Below, in pieces: positions 1 through 5,255 of a stretch of DNA of 5,265 nt. The notes below the pieces were generated by a model. It did no database searches. It saw only the letters and a list, made by a program, of their open reading frames with translations, and was not told the origin of the DNA. Origin of the DNA: Butyrivibrio sp. UBA3740 (GTDB lineage: Bacteria > Bacillota > Clostridia > Lachnospirales > Lachnospiraceae); NCBI GenBank assembly GCA_002372465.1, contig DFGW01000227.1:1-5265 (forward strand), given 5' to 3'. Numbering within the stretch: the first letter of the stretch is position 1; the number at the start of each line of letters is the position of its first letter. The translations under genes and the position numbers were made by a program.

Positions 1-559
1 CCACGGCAATATCTGCCGCTCGACCATGGCGGAATTTGTTATGAAGGATATAGTTAATAAGCAGGGACTGGCTGATGAGTTCTATATTGAATCAGGGGCT
101 ACGCATACTGATGAGATATGGAACGGTGTGGGAAGCCCGGTGTATCCGCCTGCCAGGGCCAAGCTCAGAGAGCATGGGATTGGCACTTCTGACAATGAAC
201 TTGGCGTGGCTGATAAAAGAGCTAAACTCACCACAAGAAGTGATTATGATAAGTTCGATTTCATAATAGGAATGGATAGCGCCAACATCCGCAACATGAA
301 CCACATTTACGGCGGAGATCCTGACCAGAAGATTTTCAAGATGCTGGACTTCACAGACAGAGACGGCGATGTGGCAGATCCCTGGTACACCGGAAACTTT
401 GATGCCACCTGGCGCGATGTTTCGGAGGGCTGCCATGGCCTGTTTCGATCCATCCTTACAAACCCCGATTATGCCAAGGCCCTTCAGGGCTCCTTCGATG
501 ACTGGGAGGACGATGCTCATGAGCCCGGCCTTATCCATGACGACTTCCCACGAGGATAA
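1..559 (+). CDS. low-molecular-weight protein tyrosine phosphatase, 5' end cut off by the window
   Basis: Cytosolic enzyme that hydrolyses phosphotyrosine (or small phosphate esters) through a cysteinyl-phosphate intermediate. The reading frame is open from the first base. The residues before the internal Met at base 26 read HGNICRST, which is the phosphate-binding P-loop C-x5-R-S/T. Only the last base (C) of the preceding codon is present, which fits the catalytic Cys codon TGC. The general acid sits in DPWYTG (Asp118 counted from the Met at base 26), and GGDPDQKIFKMLDF is another family block. About 10 N-terminal residues are missing. After the usual end of the fold (SEGCHGLF, 133-140) the protein continues for about 37 residues. 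That tail is acidic (DDWEDDAHEPG) and not part of the standard domain. The Met at base 26 is not the true start, because it lies after the active-site loop. The identity is secure; the substrate is unknown (regulatory phosphotyrosine or exopolysaccharide control are family possibilities). Confidence 0.93.
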   Translation, partial: HGNICRSTMAEFVMKDIVNKQGLADEFYIESGATHTDEIWNGVGSPVYPPARAKLREHGIGTSDNELGVADKRAKLTTRSDYDKFDFIIGMDSANIRNMNHIYGGDPDQKIFKMLDFTDRDGDVADPWYTGNFDATWRDVSEGCHGLFRSILTNPDYAKALQGSFDDWEDDAHEPGLIHDDFPRG

Positions 560-614
560 TCTAATCCTCAGGCCTTTATTTTCCTTACAATTCCACCATT
601 ATCATTAACATACT

Positions 615-655
615 TCAGGACATGTTTATCAAAAACATGTCCTGATTTGCTTTTT
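615..655 (+). terminator. Rho-independent terminator after the phosphatase gene
   Basis: A perfect 13-bp stem (615-627 pairing with 633-645; core CAGGACATGTTT / AAACATGTCCTG) closes a 5-nt loop. It is followed by a T-rich run (TTTGCTTTTT). It lies 56 bp after the phosphatase stop codon and before the next promoter, so it separates the two transcription units. A smaller hairpin (552-557 with 564-569, GAGGAT/ATCCTC) spans the stop codon itself and is probably not needed for termination. Confidence 0.85.
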
Positions 656-732
656 GCCCGGTATATTCGTATAAAGTAGCAGGATAGTGCAAAAAATATG
701 CCCTGTGCTTGATAGATAAGAGACATTCACCG

Positions 733-741
733 TGATACAAT
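733..741 (+). promoter_or_regulatory. candidate extended -10 promoter for the membrane protein / lipoprotein operon
   Basis: TGATACAAT fits the extended -10 pattern TGn-TAnAAT. No -35 box lies at the normal 16-18 bp distance. TTGATA at 709-714 is 21 bp away, which is too far to count. The predicted start near base 748 would leave a leader of about 35 nt containing GGAG at 769-772. The rest of the 560-782 gap holds the terminator and nothing else that I recognise. Confidence 0.5.
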
Positions 742-782
742 TAATTAGTTAAAAATATACGGTGGATTGGAGATATGAAAAA

Positions 783-1664
783 ATGATTGTTGCTCAGTAC
801 TTTGTGGAATTTATTTTTTACAGCTTTTTGGGATGGGTGTGGGAATCCATCTACTGCACAGTTCAGGAGAAGAAGTGGGCGGATCGCGGATTCCTCTTTG
901 GCCCCGTTTGTCCTATATATGGTTCTTGCGTGGTTGGCGCATCCATGCTCTTTAGCCTGATACCGGCCTTGTCGGATCCGTCCTTCCCGGTTTGGGGAAT
1001 CTTTATTCTCTGTGTCATAGGCAGCGCTGTTGCAGAGTTTGGAACCAGCTGGGTCCTGGAAAAGAGATTTAACGCCAGATGGTGGGATTACAGCCATTTA
1101 CCACTTAATATCCAGGGCAGGATATGCCTCCCTGTAAGCCTGTGCTTCGGTCTTGCAGGAGTAGCGGTTGTAAAGTGGCTCATTCCCTTTATGAGCGGAC
1201 TGCATCAGACCATACCGGAGATCATTTATGTGATCCTGGGACTTGTCCTGGCGGCAATATTCGGCGCAGACTTTGCCCTGACCGAGGCAAGCCTTTCCTC
1301 ACTTCTTAAGGATGTTGAGAGGATGCATACTGAGTTCTGTGAGAAATCCCAGGCCGGTTATGAGAAGGTACACGAGGAAGTTGTTTCCCTTGAGACCAAG
1401 GTTAATGAAAGCAAGCAGGCCATGGAGACAAAAGTTAATGAGAGTAAGCAGGTTATGGCTGAGCGCGTCAGCGAGGCAAAAGAGAACCTTTCAAAGCTCC
1501 ATGCCAGCCGCCTTTCCTTCAACGAAAGACGTATTCTTGGCAGTATAGACAGATTTACACCAAGCAAAAAGAAGACGGAGGATCAGAACAATATCCGTAT
1601 GATGCTTACTAAAGAACTTAAGAACGTTGCCAGAGAATTCAAAGAAAAAAGAAAAGATGCGTAA
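783..1664 (+). CDS. CmpB-type membrane protein (putative ABC-transporter type IV family) with coiled-coil tail
   Basis: Integral membrane protein of 293 residues. The N-terminal part matches the family annotated as putative ABC-transporter type IV / CmpB (Pfam ABC_trans_CmpB), recognised from YSFLGWVWES (13-22), RGFLFGPVCPIYG (35-47), WWDYS (100-104) and NIQGRICL (109-116). No ATPase gene is nearby and the family's transport role is only putative. Hydrophobic segments at about 5-25, 38-61, 69-90, 113-136 and 144-166 suggest five helices. The remaining ~125 residues are hydrophilic and charged. They contain four 11-residue repeats (192-235) and end in a lysine/arginine-rich stretch. I chose ATG 783 because GGAG lies 10 nt upstream. 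An in-frame GTG at 762 would add seven residues (MDWRYEK) but has no ribosome binding site. The 3' end overlaps the next gene by 8 bp, implying translational coupling with the lipoprotein hydrolase. Confidence 0.85.
   Translation: MIVAQYFVEFIFYSFLGWVWESIYCTVQEKKWADRGFLFGPVCPIYGSCVVGASMLFSLIPALSDPSFPVWGIFILCVIGSAVAEFGTSWVLEKRFNARWWDYSHLPLNIQGRICLPVSLCFGLAGVAVVKWLIPFMSGLHQTIPEIIYVILGLVLAAIFGADFALTEASLSSLLKDVERMHTEFCEKSQAGYEKVHEEVVSLETKVNESKQAMETKVNESKQVMAERVSEAKENLSKLHASRLSFNERRILGSIDRFTPSKKKTEDQNNIRMMLTKELKNVAREFKEKRKDA
1356..1487 (+). repeat. four in-frame 33-bp (11-residue) coiled-coil repeats
   Basis: Within the membrane protein's tail the residues fall into 11-residue units: GYEKVHEEVVS, LETKVNESKQA, METKVNESKQV and MAERVSEAKEN. 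The second and third differ at two of 11 residues and also match closely in DNA, with mainly third-position changes. This suggests an older tandem duplication kept by selection on the protein. Hendecad periodicity of this kind gives long, nearly straight amphipathic helices or coiled coils. Confidence 0.8.
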
Positions 1665-2433
1665 AATAATTCTTACCATACTTACAGCTCTGATGATATT
1701 AACAGCCCTTTCGTGCTGTGGACAAGGTGATACAGCGCAGCTGCCAAAAGGCTTTCAGAGCCTGAACTATACGGGAGATATTTCTTTTGACTATACCCTT
1801 TATAGCCCGGAGGAGGGAAAAGAACTGCCGGTGGTAATCTACTTCCACGGCTTTGGAGAAAATGATACCGTCGCAGAAACTAAAGCAGTTACAACCCTGA
1901 CCTCAGATGAGGAGCAGGCCCTTCATCCCTGCTATGTCTTAGCACCTTGTATAGAAGATGATGTCTACCTTGCCCGGTCAGACAGGGACAAGCTCTACAG
2001 CGGCGTAAAGGCAATAATCGATAAGATGACCGCCAAGGGCTATATAGACCCGGGCAGAATATATGTCTGTGGCAATTCCTTTGGAGGCCTTGCCACAGTT
2101 GAATTTACCGAACAGTATGCAAAAGATGTGGCAGCAGCCATAGTCATGTGCCCGGCCCTTAGCTATTCTCAGGACTCATCGAAAAACCTCAATCTTATGA
2201 AGGACGTCCCGACCTGGTTTGCCCATGCCACAAACGACAACGTGATTCCTGTCACCATCAGCAAGACAGCTGTTGAGAATCTGGAAAGAATGGGAGCCAA
2301 GGAGGTTTACCTTAAAGAGTTTACCGATGAGGAGATGCTTTCATGTGGTGCTTTGACAGGCTACCATCAGGCGGACTTCGCAGTAATGGCAGATCCGACC
2401 TTTACCAAATGGCTCTTTGAACATAGAAAATAA
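1657..2433 (+). CDS. lipoprotein alpha/beta hydrolase (esterase / prolyl-oligopeptidase-like)
   Basis: Predicted cell-surface lipoprotein of 258 residues with a serine hydrolase fold. The N-terminus is a short signal peptide: MRK, a hydrophobic stretch, then TALSC, with Cys20 the likely lipidated residue (Cys21 follows). The hydrolase part shows the oxyanion-region motif HGFGEN (64-69), the nucleophile elbow GNSFGG with Ser141, a likely acid Asp194 in HATNDNVIPV, and a likely base His237 in TGYHQAD. The spacing and the C-terminal pattern (DPTFTKWLFEHRK) resemble the PHB-depolymerase / S9-like esterases of clostridia that attack acylated carbohydrates or peptides. The actual substrate cannot be read from the sequence. 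The start is ATG 1657 because it gives a clean signal peptide. A TTG at 1627 in the same frame would add only the lysine-rich shadow of the upstream gene's end. There is no strong ribosome binding site, and the ATG overlaps the upstream stop by 8 bp, so translation is probably coupled. Confidence 0.85.
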   Translation: MRKIILTILTALMILTALSCCGQGDTAQLPKGFQSLNYTGDISFDYTLYSPEEGKELPVVIYFHGFGENDTVAETKAVTTLTSDEEQALHPCYVLAPCIEDDVYLARSDRDKLYSGVKAIIDKMTAKGYIDPGRIYVCGNSFGGLATVEFTEQYAKDVAAAIVMCPALSYSQDSSKNLNLMKDVPTWFAHATNDNVIPVTISKTAVENLERMGAKEVYLKEFTDEEMLSCGALTGYHQADFAVMADPTFTKWLFEHRK

Positions 2434-2466
2434 ATGCATTGACCCTAGATAAGAAGATATAAAAAC

Positions 2467-2586
2467 ATGTCTGAAGGAAGTTTAAATCTGCAAAAAAATG
2501 GCTTTGAACTGGATGAAGGAGAGGAACAGCAAAAACAAGAAGCCTTGAAACTGGAGAGAAAAAAGAAACGGAACAAAGGAAACTGA
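2467..2586 (+). CDS. possible 39-residue charged peptide, unrecognised
   Basis: ATG at 2467 opens a 39-codon frame rich in Glu, Gln and Lys, ending in a basic tail (LERKKKRNKGN). It matches no family I know. The upstream sequence has only a weak AAGAAG (2451-2456) as a ribosome site. It lies 33 bp after the lipoprotein stop and could be a small gene, the remnant of a larger one, or chance in a purine-rich stretch. The rest of the 2434-2694 gap holds only a candidate promoter and the DegV ribosome binding site. Confidence 0.25.
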   Translation: MSEGSLNLQKNGFELDEGEEQQKQEALKLERKKKRNKGN

Positions 2587-2607
2587 TTAGGCAGCGATGT
2601 TTTCTTG

Positions 2608-2616
2608 TGATATATT
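2608..2616 (+). promoter_or_regulatory. candidate extended -10 promoter for the DegV gene
   Basis: TGATATATT fits the extended -10 pattern. No good -35 box stands 17 bp upstream. It would start transcription near 2623, giving a leader of about 70 nt. The leader includes a 7-codon frame (2654-2677, MADKERA) that ends just before the AGGAGG at 2682-2687. No terminator is visible between the lipoprotein gene and this point, so read-through from upstream is also possible. Confidence 0.4.
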
Positions 2617-2694
2617 CTTGGCTATGTTTGTGGAAACTAAGGTGCTGCTTGTTATGGCAGACAAGGAAAGAGCATAAGGCTAGGAGGAGAAACA

Positions 2695-3543
2695 ATGGCA
2701 GTAAGAATTATCACAGATTCAGCCAGCGATATTTCGCAGGCAAAGGCTAAAGAGTGGGGAATTGAGGTTCTTCCGCTTAAGGTGAGATTTGGGGAAGAGG
2801 AGTTTTTAGACGGTGTTACTTTAAGCCCACAGGACTTCTACAAGAAACTGGTGGAGACAGATGAGATCCCAAAGACCAGTCAGATCACACCCTACGATTA
2901 TGCCCAGGCTTTTAAGGAGGCTGAGGATGCAGGGGATGACCTTATATGCTTTACCCTTTCATCAGGGGTATCGGGATCATATCAGAGCGCATGTATGGCA
3001 GCAGAGGATTTTTCTGACAGGATACATGTAATTGATACTAAACAGTTCTGTATTTCTCAGCTCATTATAGTTCAGTGGGCTGCCCAGCTGCGAGATCAGG
3101 GCCTTTCTGCTAAAGAGATAGTGGACAGGGTCTCTGAAGACCTGAAGAAGGCACATGTTATCGCTGCCTTCGACACTCTTGAGTACTTAAAGCTTGGCGG
3201 AAGGATTTCTTCGGCCGCAGCTTTTGCAGGAAATATCCTTATGATCAAGCCGGTTCTGACCATAGAAGAGGGCGTTGTAAAGATTTTGGGAAAAGCCCGT
3301 GGCTCTAAGAATAAGCACAACATGCTCATGGAATTCGTTAAAAAGACCGGAGGCATTGACTTTTCAAAACCCGTATGCCTTGGCTATACCGGTTTTACTG
3401 ACGAAGTTCTGAAAAAGTATGTAGAGGATTCTAAAGAACTCTATGAGGGAAATGAGGACAGCCTTCAGTATGCAGAGGTAGGCGCCACCATCGGAACCTA
3501 CGCAGGACCAGGAGCGATAGCCCTTGCCTTTTTTGAAAAATAA
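2695..3543 (+). CDS. DegV family protein (fatty-acid-binding, FakB-like)
   Basis: Cytosolic 282-residue protein of the DegV/FakB family. Members bind a fatty acid and, where the kinase FakA is present, present it for phosphorylation on the way to phospholipids. Family blocks in order: IITDSASDIS (5-14), the carboxylate-binding PKTSQITP (59-66), TLSSGVSGSYQSA (87-99), the DTLEYLKLGGRIS block (160-172) and IGTYAGPGAIALAFFEK at the C-terminus (266-282). The length is normal. Two departures are visible. The last block has Tyr269 where many members have His (IGTHAGPGA). The segment after HVIDTKQF is CISQLIIVQWA rather than the usual small-residue/Gly-Gln-Gly run. The start is firm: AGGAGG (2682-2687) stands 7 nt before ATG. 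No FakA gene is in the window, so a role in exogenous fatty-acid use is inferred from the family. It converges on the YolD/polymerase cassette. Confidence 0.95.
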   Translation: MAVRIITDSASDISQAKAKEWGIEVLPLKVRFGEEEFLDGVTLSPQDFYKKLVETDEIPKTSQITPYDYAQAFKEAEDAGDDLICFTLSSGVSGSYQSACMAAEDFSDRIHVIDTKQFCISQLIIVQWAAQLRDQGLSAKEIVDRVSEDLKKAHVIAAFDTLEYLKLGGRISSAAAFAGNILMIKPVLTIEEGVVKILGKARGSKNKHNMLMEFVKKTGGIDFSKPVCLGYTGFTDEVLKKYVEDSKELYEGNEDSLQYAEVGATIGTYAGPGAIALAFFEK

Positions 3544-3569
3544 ACCTGAAAGCAAAAGCCGTATAAAGC

Positions 3570-3899
3570 TTATTCTTCCGGCAGAATGATATCCAGAATA
3601 TCATCAAAGGGAATCTTGGTACCAACGATCTGAAGGATCCTGGAGGTCTCATCTATCCGGGCCACAAGTCCTGTGGTCTTAAGGTACTCACCTTTACAGT
3701 AGTAGATGGCAGACACCATCATTCCCTTTCTGACTTCGTGCATCTTAATGTCCAGCTCTCTAAGACTTTCCTCAGAGAGCTGGATTTTTTCTACGACTAT
3801 TTTTTCTTTAGCCCGAAGGGCTTCATCAAGTCCTTTTACAGCCTGGAATGGCAGGAACTGAGCAGCTCTTTTATCCATGGGCATCTTCTGTCTTGCCAT
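3570..3899 (-). CDS. YolD-like protein, partner of the Y-family polymerase
   Basis: Small cytosolic protein of 109 residues. It matches the YolD-like family, shown by MDKRAAQFLPFQAVKGLDEAL (8-28), IYYCKGEY (65-72) and the C-terminal PFDDILDI (97-104). The family is functionally unproven but has been proposed to act as the Gram-positive counterpart of UmuD, and its genes sit beside uvrX/yqjW-type polymerase genes. The same pairing is seen here. Its ATG shares one base with the polymerase stop (TAATG), so the two are translationally coupled. An AGGAGG at 3917-3912 (- strand) lies 12 nt upstream, inside the polymerase gene. That spacing is long, so coupling probably supplies much of the initiation. 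Expression should follow the SOS promoter upstream of the polymerase. Confidence 0.92.
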   Translation of the reverse strand: MARQKMPMDKRAAQFLPFQAVKGLDEALRAKEKIVVEKIQLSEESLRELDIKMHEVRKGMMVSAIYYCKGEYLKTTGLVARIDETSRILQIVGTKIPFDDILDIILPEE

Positions 3900-5167
3900 T
3901 ACGCCTTGTGACCTCCTATCTGATTGTTGCGCTCTCTGGTGGTGGCGCCTTCCTCAAAGTTAAGACCCTTTAAGATGGCGTTCTTGTCGAACTTATTCTT
4001 GATTTCAAGAACGGCCTTTTGGACCTTCCTGTCACGTTCAAGGTCTTCCGCCGGCATAAAGAAGGAGTACTGCGTGTATTCCTCAGGGATAACGCCGTTA
4101 GCAACCACGAACATCCTGCGGACCTGGTAGGCGGGATTTACCACCTGCTCATAGAGGTCTGCTATGGCAGGGATCAGGACAGAGTCTGCGTTGGTCTCGG
4201 TATCTAAAGAGAAGGTACCCTTGGCGATATGAAGGGGAGCGCTTTTGGCATAACCTACTGTGAGGGTAAAGGATTTGGCCACAAGCCCCTTATCAACCAT
4301 ATCGAGGCACATTACATCCATCATCTCCTTGGCAATAACAAGGCCTTTTTCAAAGCTGTAGTCGCACATAAGTACCTGGCCCTGGGTGAGGGAATGGGAC
4401 ATGGAGTGGTAGTTTTTTATGTCGCTTATGGTCACGGGTTCCCTGCCCCAGGCATGGTCTATAAGGAGCTCAGCATTGACTCCAAAGAGCTTGTACATGA
4501 GATTCTCATCGGCGTGGGCGATATCTCTCATGGTCATGATGCCGTAGGTGGCAAGACGGTTTGAGATACCGTGGCCTATGCGCCAGAAGTCTGTTAATGG
4601 GCGGTGATCCCAGAGGGTCTCCAAAAAGCTCTTTTCATCAAGCTCGCCAATGAAATCAGGGGAGTGCTTGGCGGTTATGTCCAGTGCCACCTTGGTGAGG
4701 AAGAGATTGGAGCCTATTCCGCAGGTGGCGCGAAGACCAAGGGTGTCAAATATGTCGTCAAGGATGCGCTGTCCAAGCTCCCTGGCAGTCATATGGTAGA
4801 GGGAGAGATACTCGGTTACGTCCATGAAGGCCTCATCCACAGAGTAGACGTGGATGTCATCCTTGGATATGTACTTGAGGTAAATCTCGTAAACCCGGGC
4901 AGAATAGTCTATGTACAGCTGCATCCGGGGAGGAGCCATGATGTATTCAAAGTGCCTGGGAATCTCGAAGACTCTGCATCTTCCGGGGAGCCCAAGGGCC
5001 TTAAGGGCCGGTGAAACTGCAAGACAAATAGTCTTGTCGCTGCGCTCGGGGTCAGCTACGACAAGCTTGGTGGTCATCACATCAAGTCCCCTTTCCACGC
5101 ACTCTACAGAGGCGTAGAAGGACTTGAGATCTATGCAGATATACATTCTCTCACGCTGGATACTCAT
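3899..5167 (-). CDS. Y-family translesion DNA polymerase, UvrX/YqjW type
   Basis: Error-prone polymerase that copies past damaged template bases. From the ATG at 5167 it has 422 residues. Metal-binding acidics are Asp13 in CIDLKSFYASVE and Asp111/Glu112 in YSVDEAFMD; Tyr18 is the probable steric gate against ribonucleotides. The palm block ATCGIGSNLFLTKVALDITAK is at 147-167, a helix-hairpin-helix (RIGHGISNRL...) at about 196-217, then the little-finger domain. QYSFF (366-370) fits the beta-clamp-binding pentapeptide. The C-terminus TTRERNNQIGGHKA is typical of the UvrX/YqjW group rather than DinB. Start choice: TTG at 5182 lies between the promoter elements and cannot be used from that promoter. 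ATG 5167 coincides with the expected transcription start. ATG 5146 (MYICIDLK) is the alternative, with only GAGAG close by. It is first in an SOS operon with the YolD-like gene. Product identity is firm; the start is uncertain. Confidence 0.95.
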   Translation of the reverse strand: MSIQRERMYICIDLKSFYASVECVERGLDVMTTKLVVADPERSDKTICLAVSPALKALGLPGRCRVFEIPRHFEYIMAPPRMQLYIDYSARVYEIYLKYISKDDIHVYSVDEAFMDVTEYLSLYHMTARELGQRILDDIFDTLGLRATCGIGSNLFLTKVALDITAKHSPDFIGELDEKSFLETLWDHRPLTDFWRIGHGISNRLATYGIMTMRDIAHADENLMYKLFGVNAELLIDHAWGREPVTISDIKNYHSMSHSLTQGQVLMCDYSFEKGLVIAKEMMDVMCLDMVDKGLVAKSFTLTVGYAKSAPLHIAKGTFSLDTETNADSVLIPAIADLYEQVVNPAYQVRRMFVVANGVIPEEYTQYSFFMPAEDLERDRKVQKAVLEIKNKFDKNAILKGLNFEEGATTRERNNQIGGHKA

Positions 5168-5173
5168 GCTATA

Positions 5174-5202
5174 ATTATACAAACAAATGTTCGAATAGTC
5201 AA
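5174..5202 (-). promoter_or_regulatory. sigma-A promoter of the polymerase-YolD operon
   Basis: On the - strand, TTGACT (5202-5197) is followed by a 17-bp spacer and a perfect TATAAT (5179-5174). This is the strongest promoter in the window. Six bases separate the -10 from the A of ATG 5167, so transcription should start at or next to that ATG. Confidence 0.85.
5180..5193 (-). promoter_or_regulatory. LexA (SOS) operator inside the promoter spacer
   Basis: The - strand reads CGAACATTTGTTTG, against the Bacillota LexA consensus CGAAC-N4-GTTCG. The first arm is exact and the second differs at one base. It lies entirely between the -35 and -10 boxes, where a bound repressor would block RNA polymerase. 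Its place ahead of a translesion polymerase supports the call. It predicts repression in normal growth and induction after DNA damage. Confidence 0.85.
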
Positions 5203-5227
5203 ATGGTGAGCAATGATGAGCTCTCCG

Positions 5228-5236
5228 TGATATAAT
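5228..5236 (+). promoter_or_regulatory. divergent extended -10 promoter for a gene beyond the right edge
   Basis: TGATATAAT is an exact extended -10 element with a perfect TATAAT hexamer. No good -35 stands 16-18 bp upstream. The predicted start is near 5243 and no start codon follows within the remaining bases, so the gene lies outside the window. It is back-to-back with the SOS promoter, about 25 bp apart. Confidence 0.6.
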
Positions 5237-5246
5237 GGGAACACTT

Positions 5247-5255
5247 GAGTGCTAA
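5247..5255 (+). promoter_or_regulatory. possible CIRCE (HrcA) half-site
   Basis: GAGTGCTAA equals the right arm of the CIRCE operator (TTAGCACTC-N9-GAGTGCTAA), just after the divergent promoter's expected start. The left arm is absent at the standard distance. A nine-base match could be chance. Confidence 0.2.

Noticed and set aside
647..675. TTGCTT-17 bp-TATAAA as a second promoter for the membrane protein operon
   Set aside because: The -35 matches poorly and overlaps the terminator's T-run; the TGATACAAT nearer the gene is a better candidate.
631..2471. Direct repeat AAAAACATGTC at 631-641 and 2461-2471
   Set aside because: An 11-base A/T-rich match is expected by chance in a window this size, and one copy is part of the terminator stem.
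2402..2695. 97-codon open frame on the - strand across the gap before DegV
   Set aside because: It resembles no family, is Phe/Leu/Ser-rich as expected for the complement of a purine-rich stretch, and overlaps the end of the lipoprotein gene.
3586..3604. 7-bp hairpin ATGATAT/ATATCAT at the end of the YolD gene as a DegV terminator
   Set aside because: The stem is A/T-rich, lies inside the opposing coding region and is not followed by a T-run on the + strand.
3981..3993. GTTC-TTGTC-GAAC inside the polymerase gene as another LexA site
   Set aside because: The arms are in the reverse order from the CGAAC-N4-GTTCG consensus and the site lies within coding sequence.
4229..5117. Several + strand open frames opposite the polymerase gene
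   Set aside because: They are mirror frames of a gene with clear polymerase motifs and show no domain features of their own.
5168..5182. TTG at 5182 as the polymerase start, giving 427 residues
   Set aside because: This codon sits in the promoter spacer and the extra codons contain the TATAAT box, upstream of the expected transcript start.
5198..5215. CtsR-like heptad AGTCAAA on the + strand
   Set aside because: Only one half-site fits (the second, TGAGCAA, has several mismatches), and TTTGACT is simply the -35 region of the polymerase promoter.
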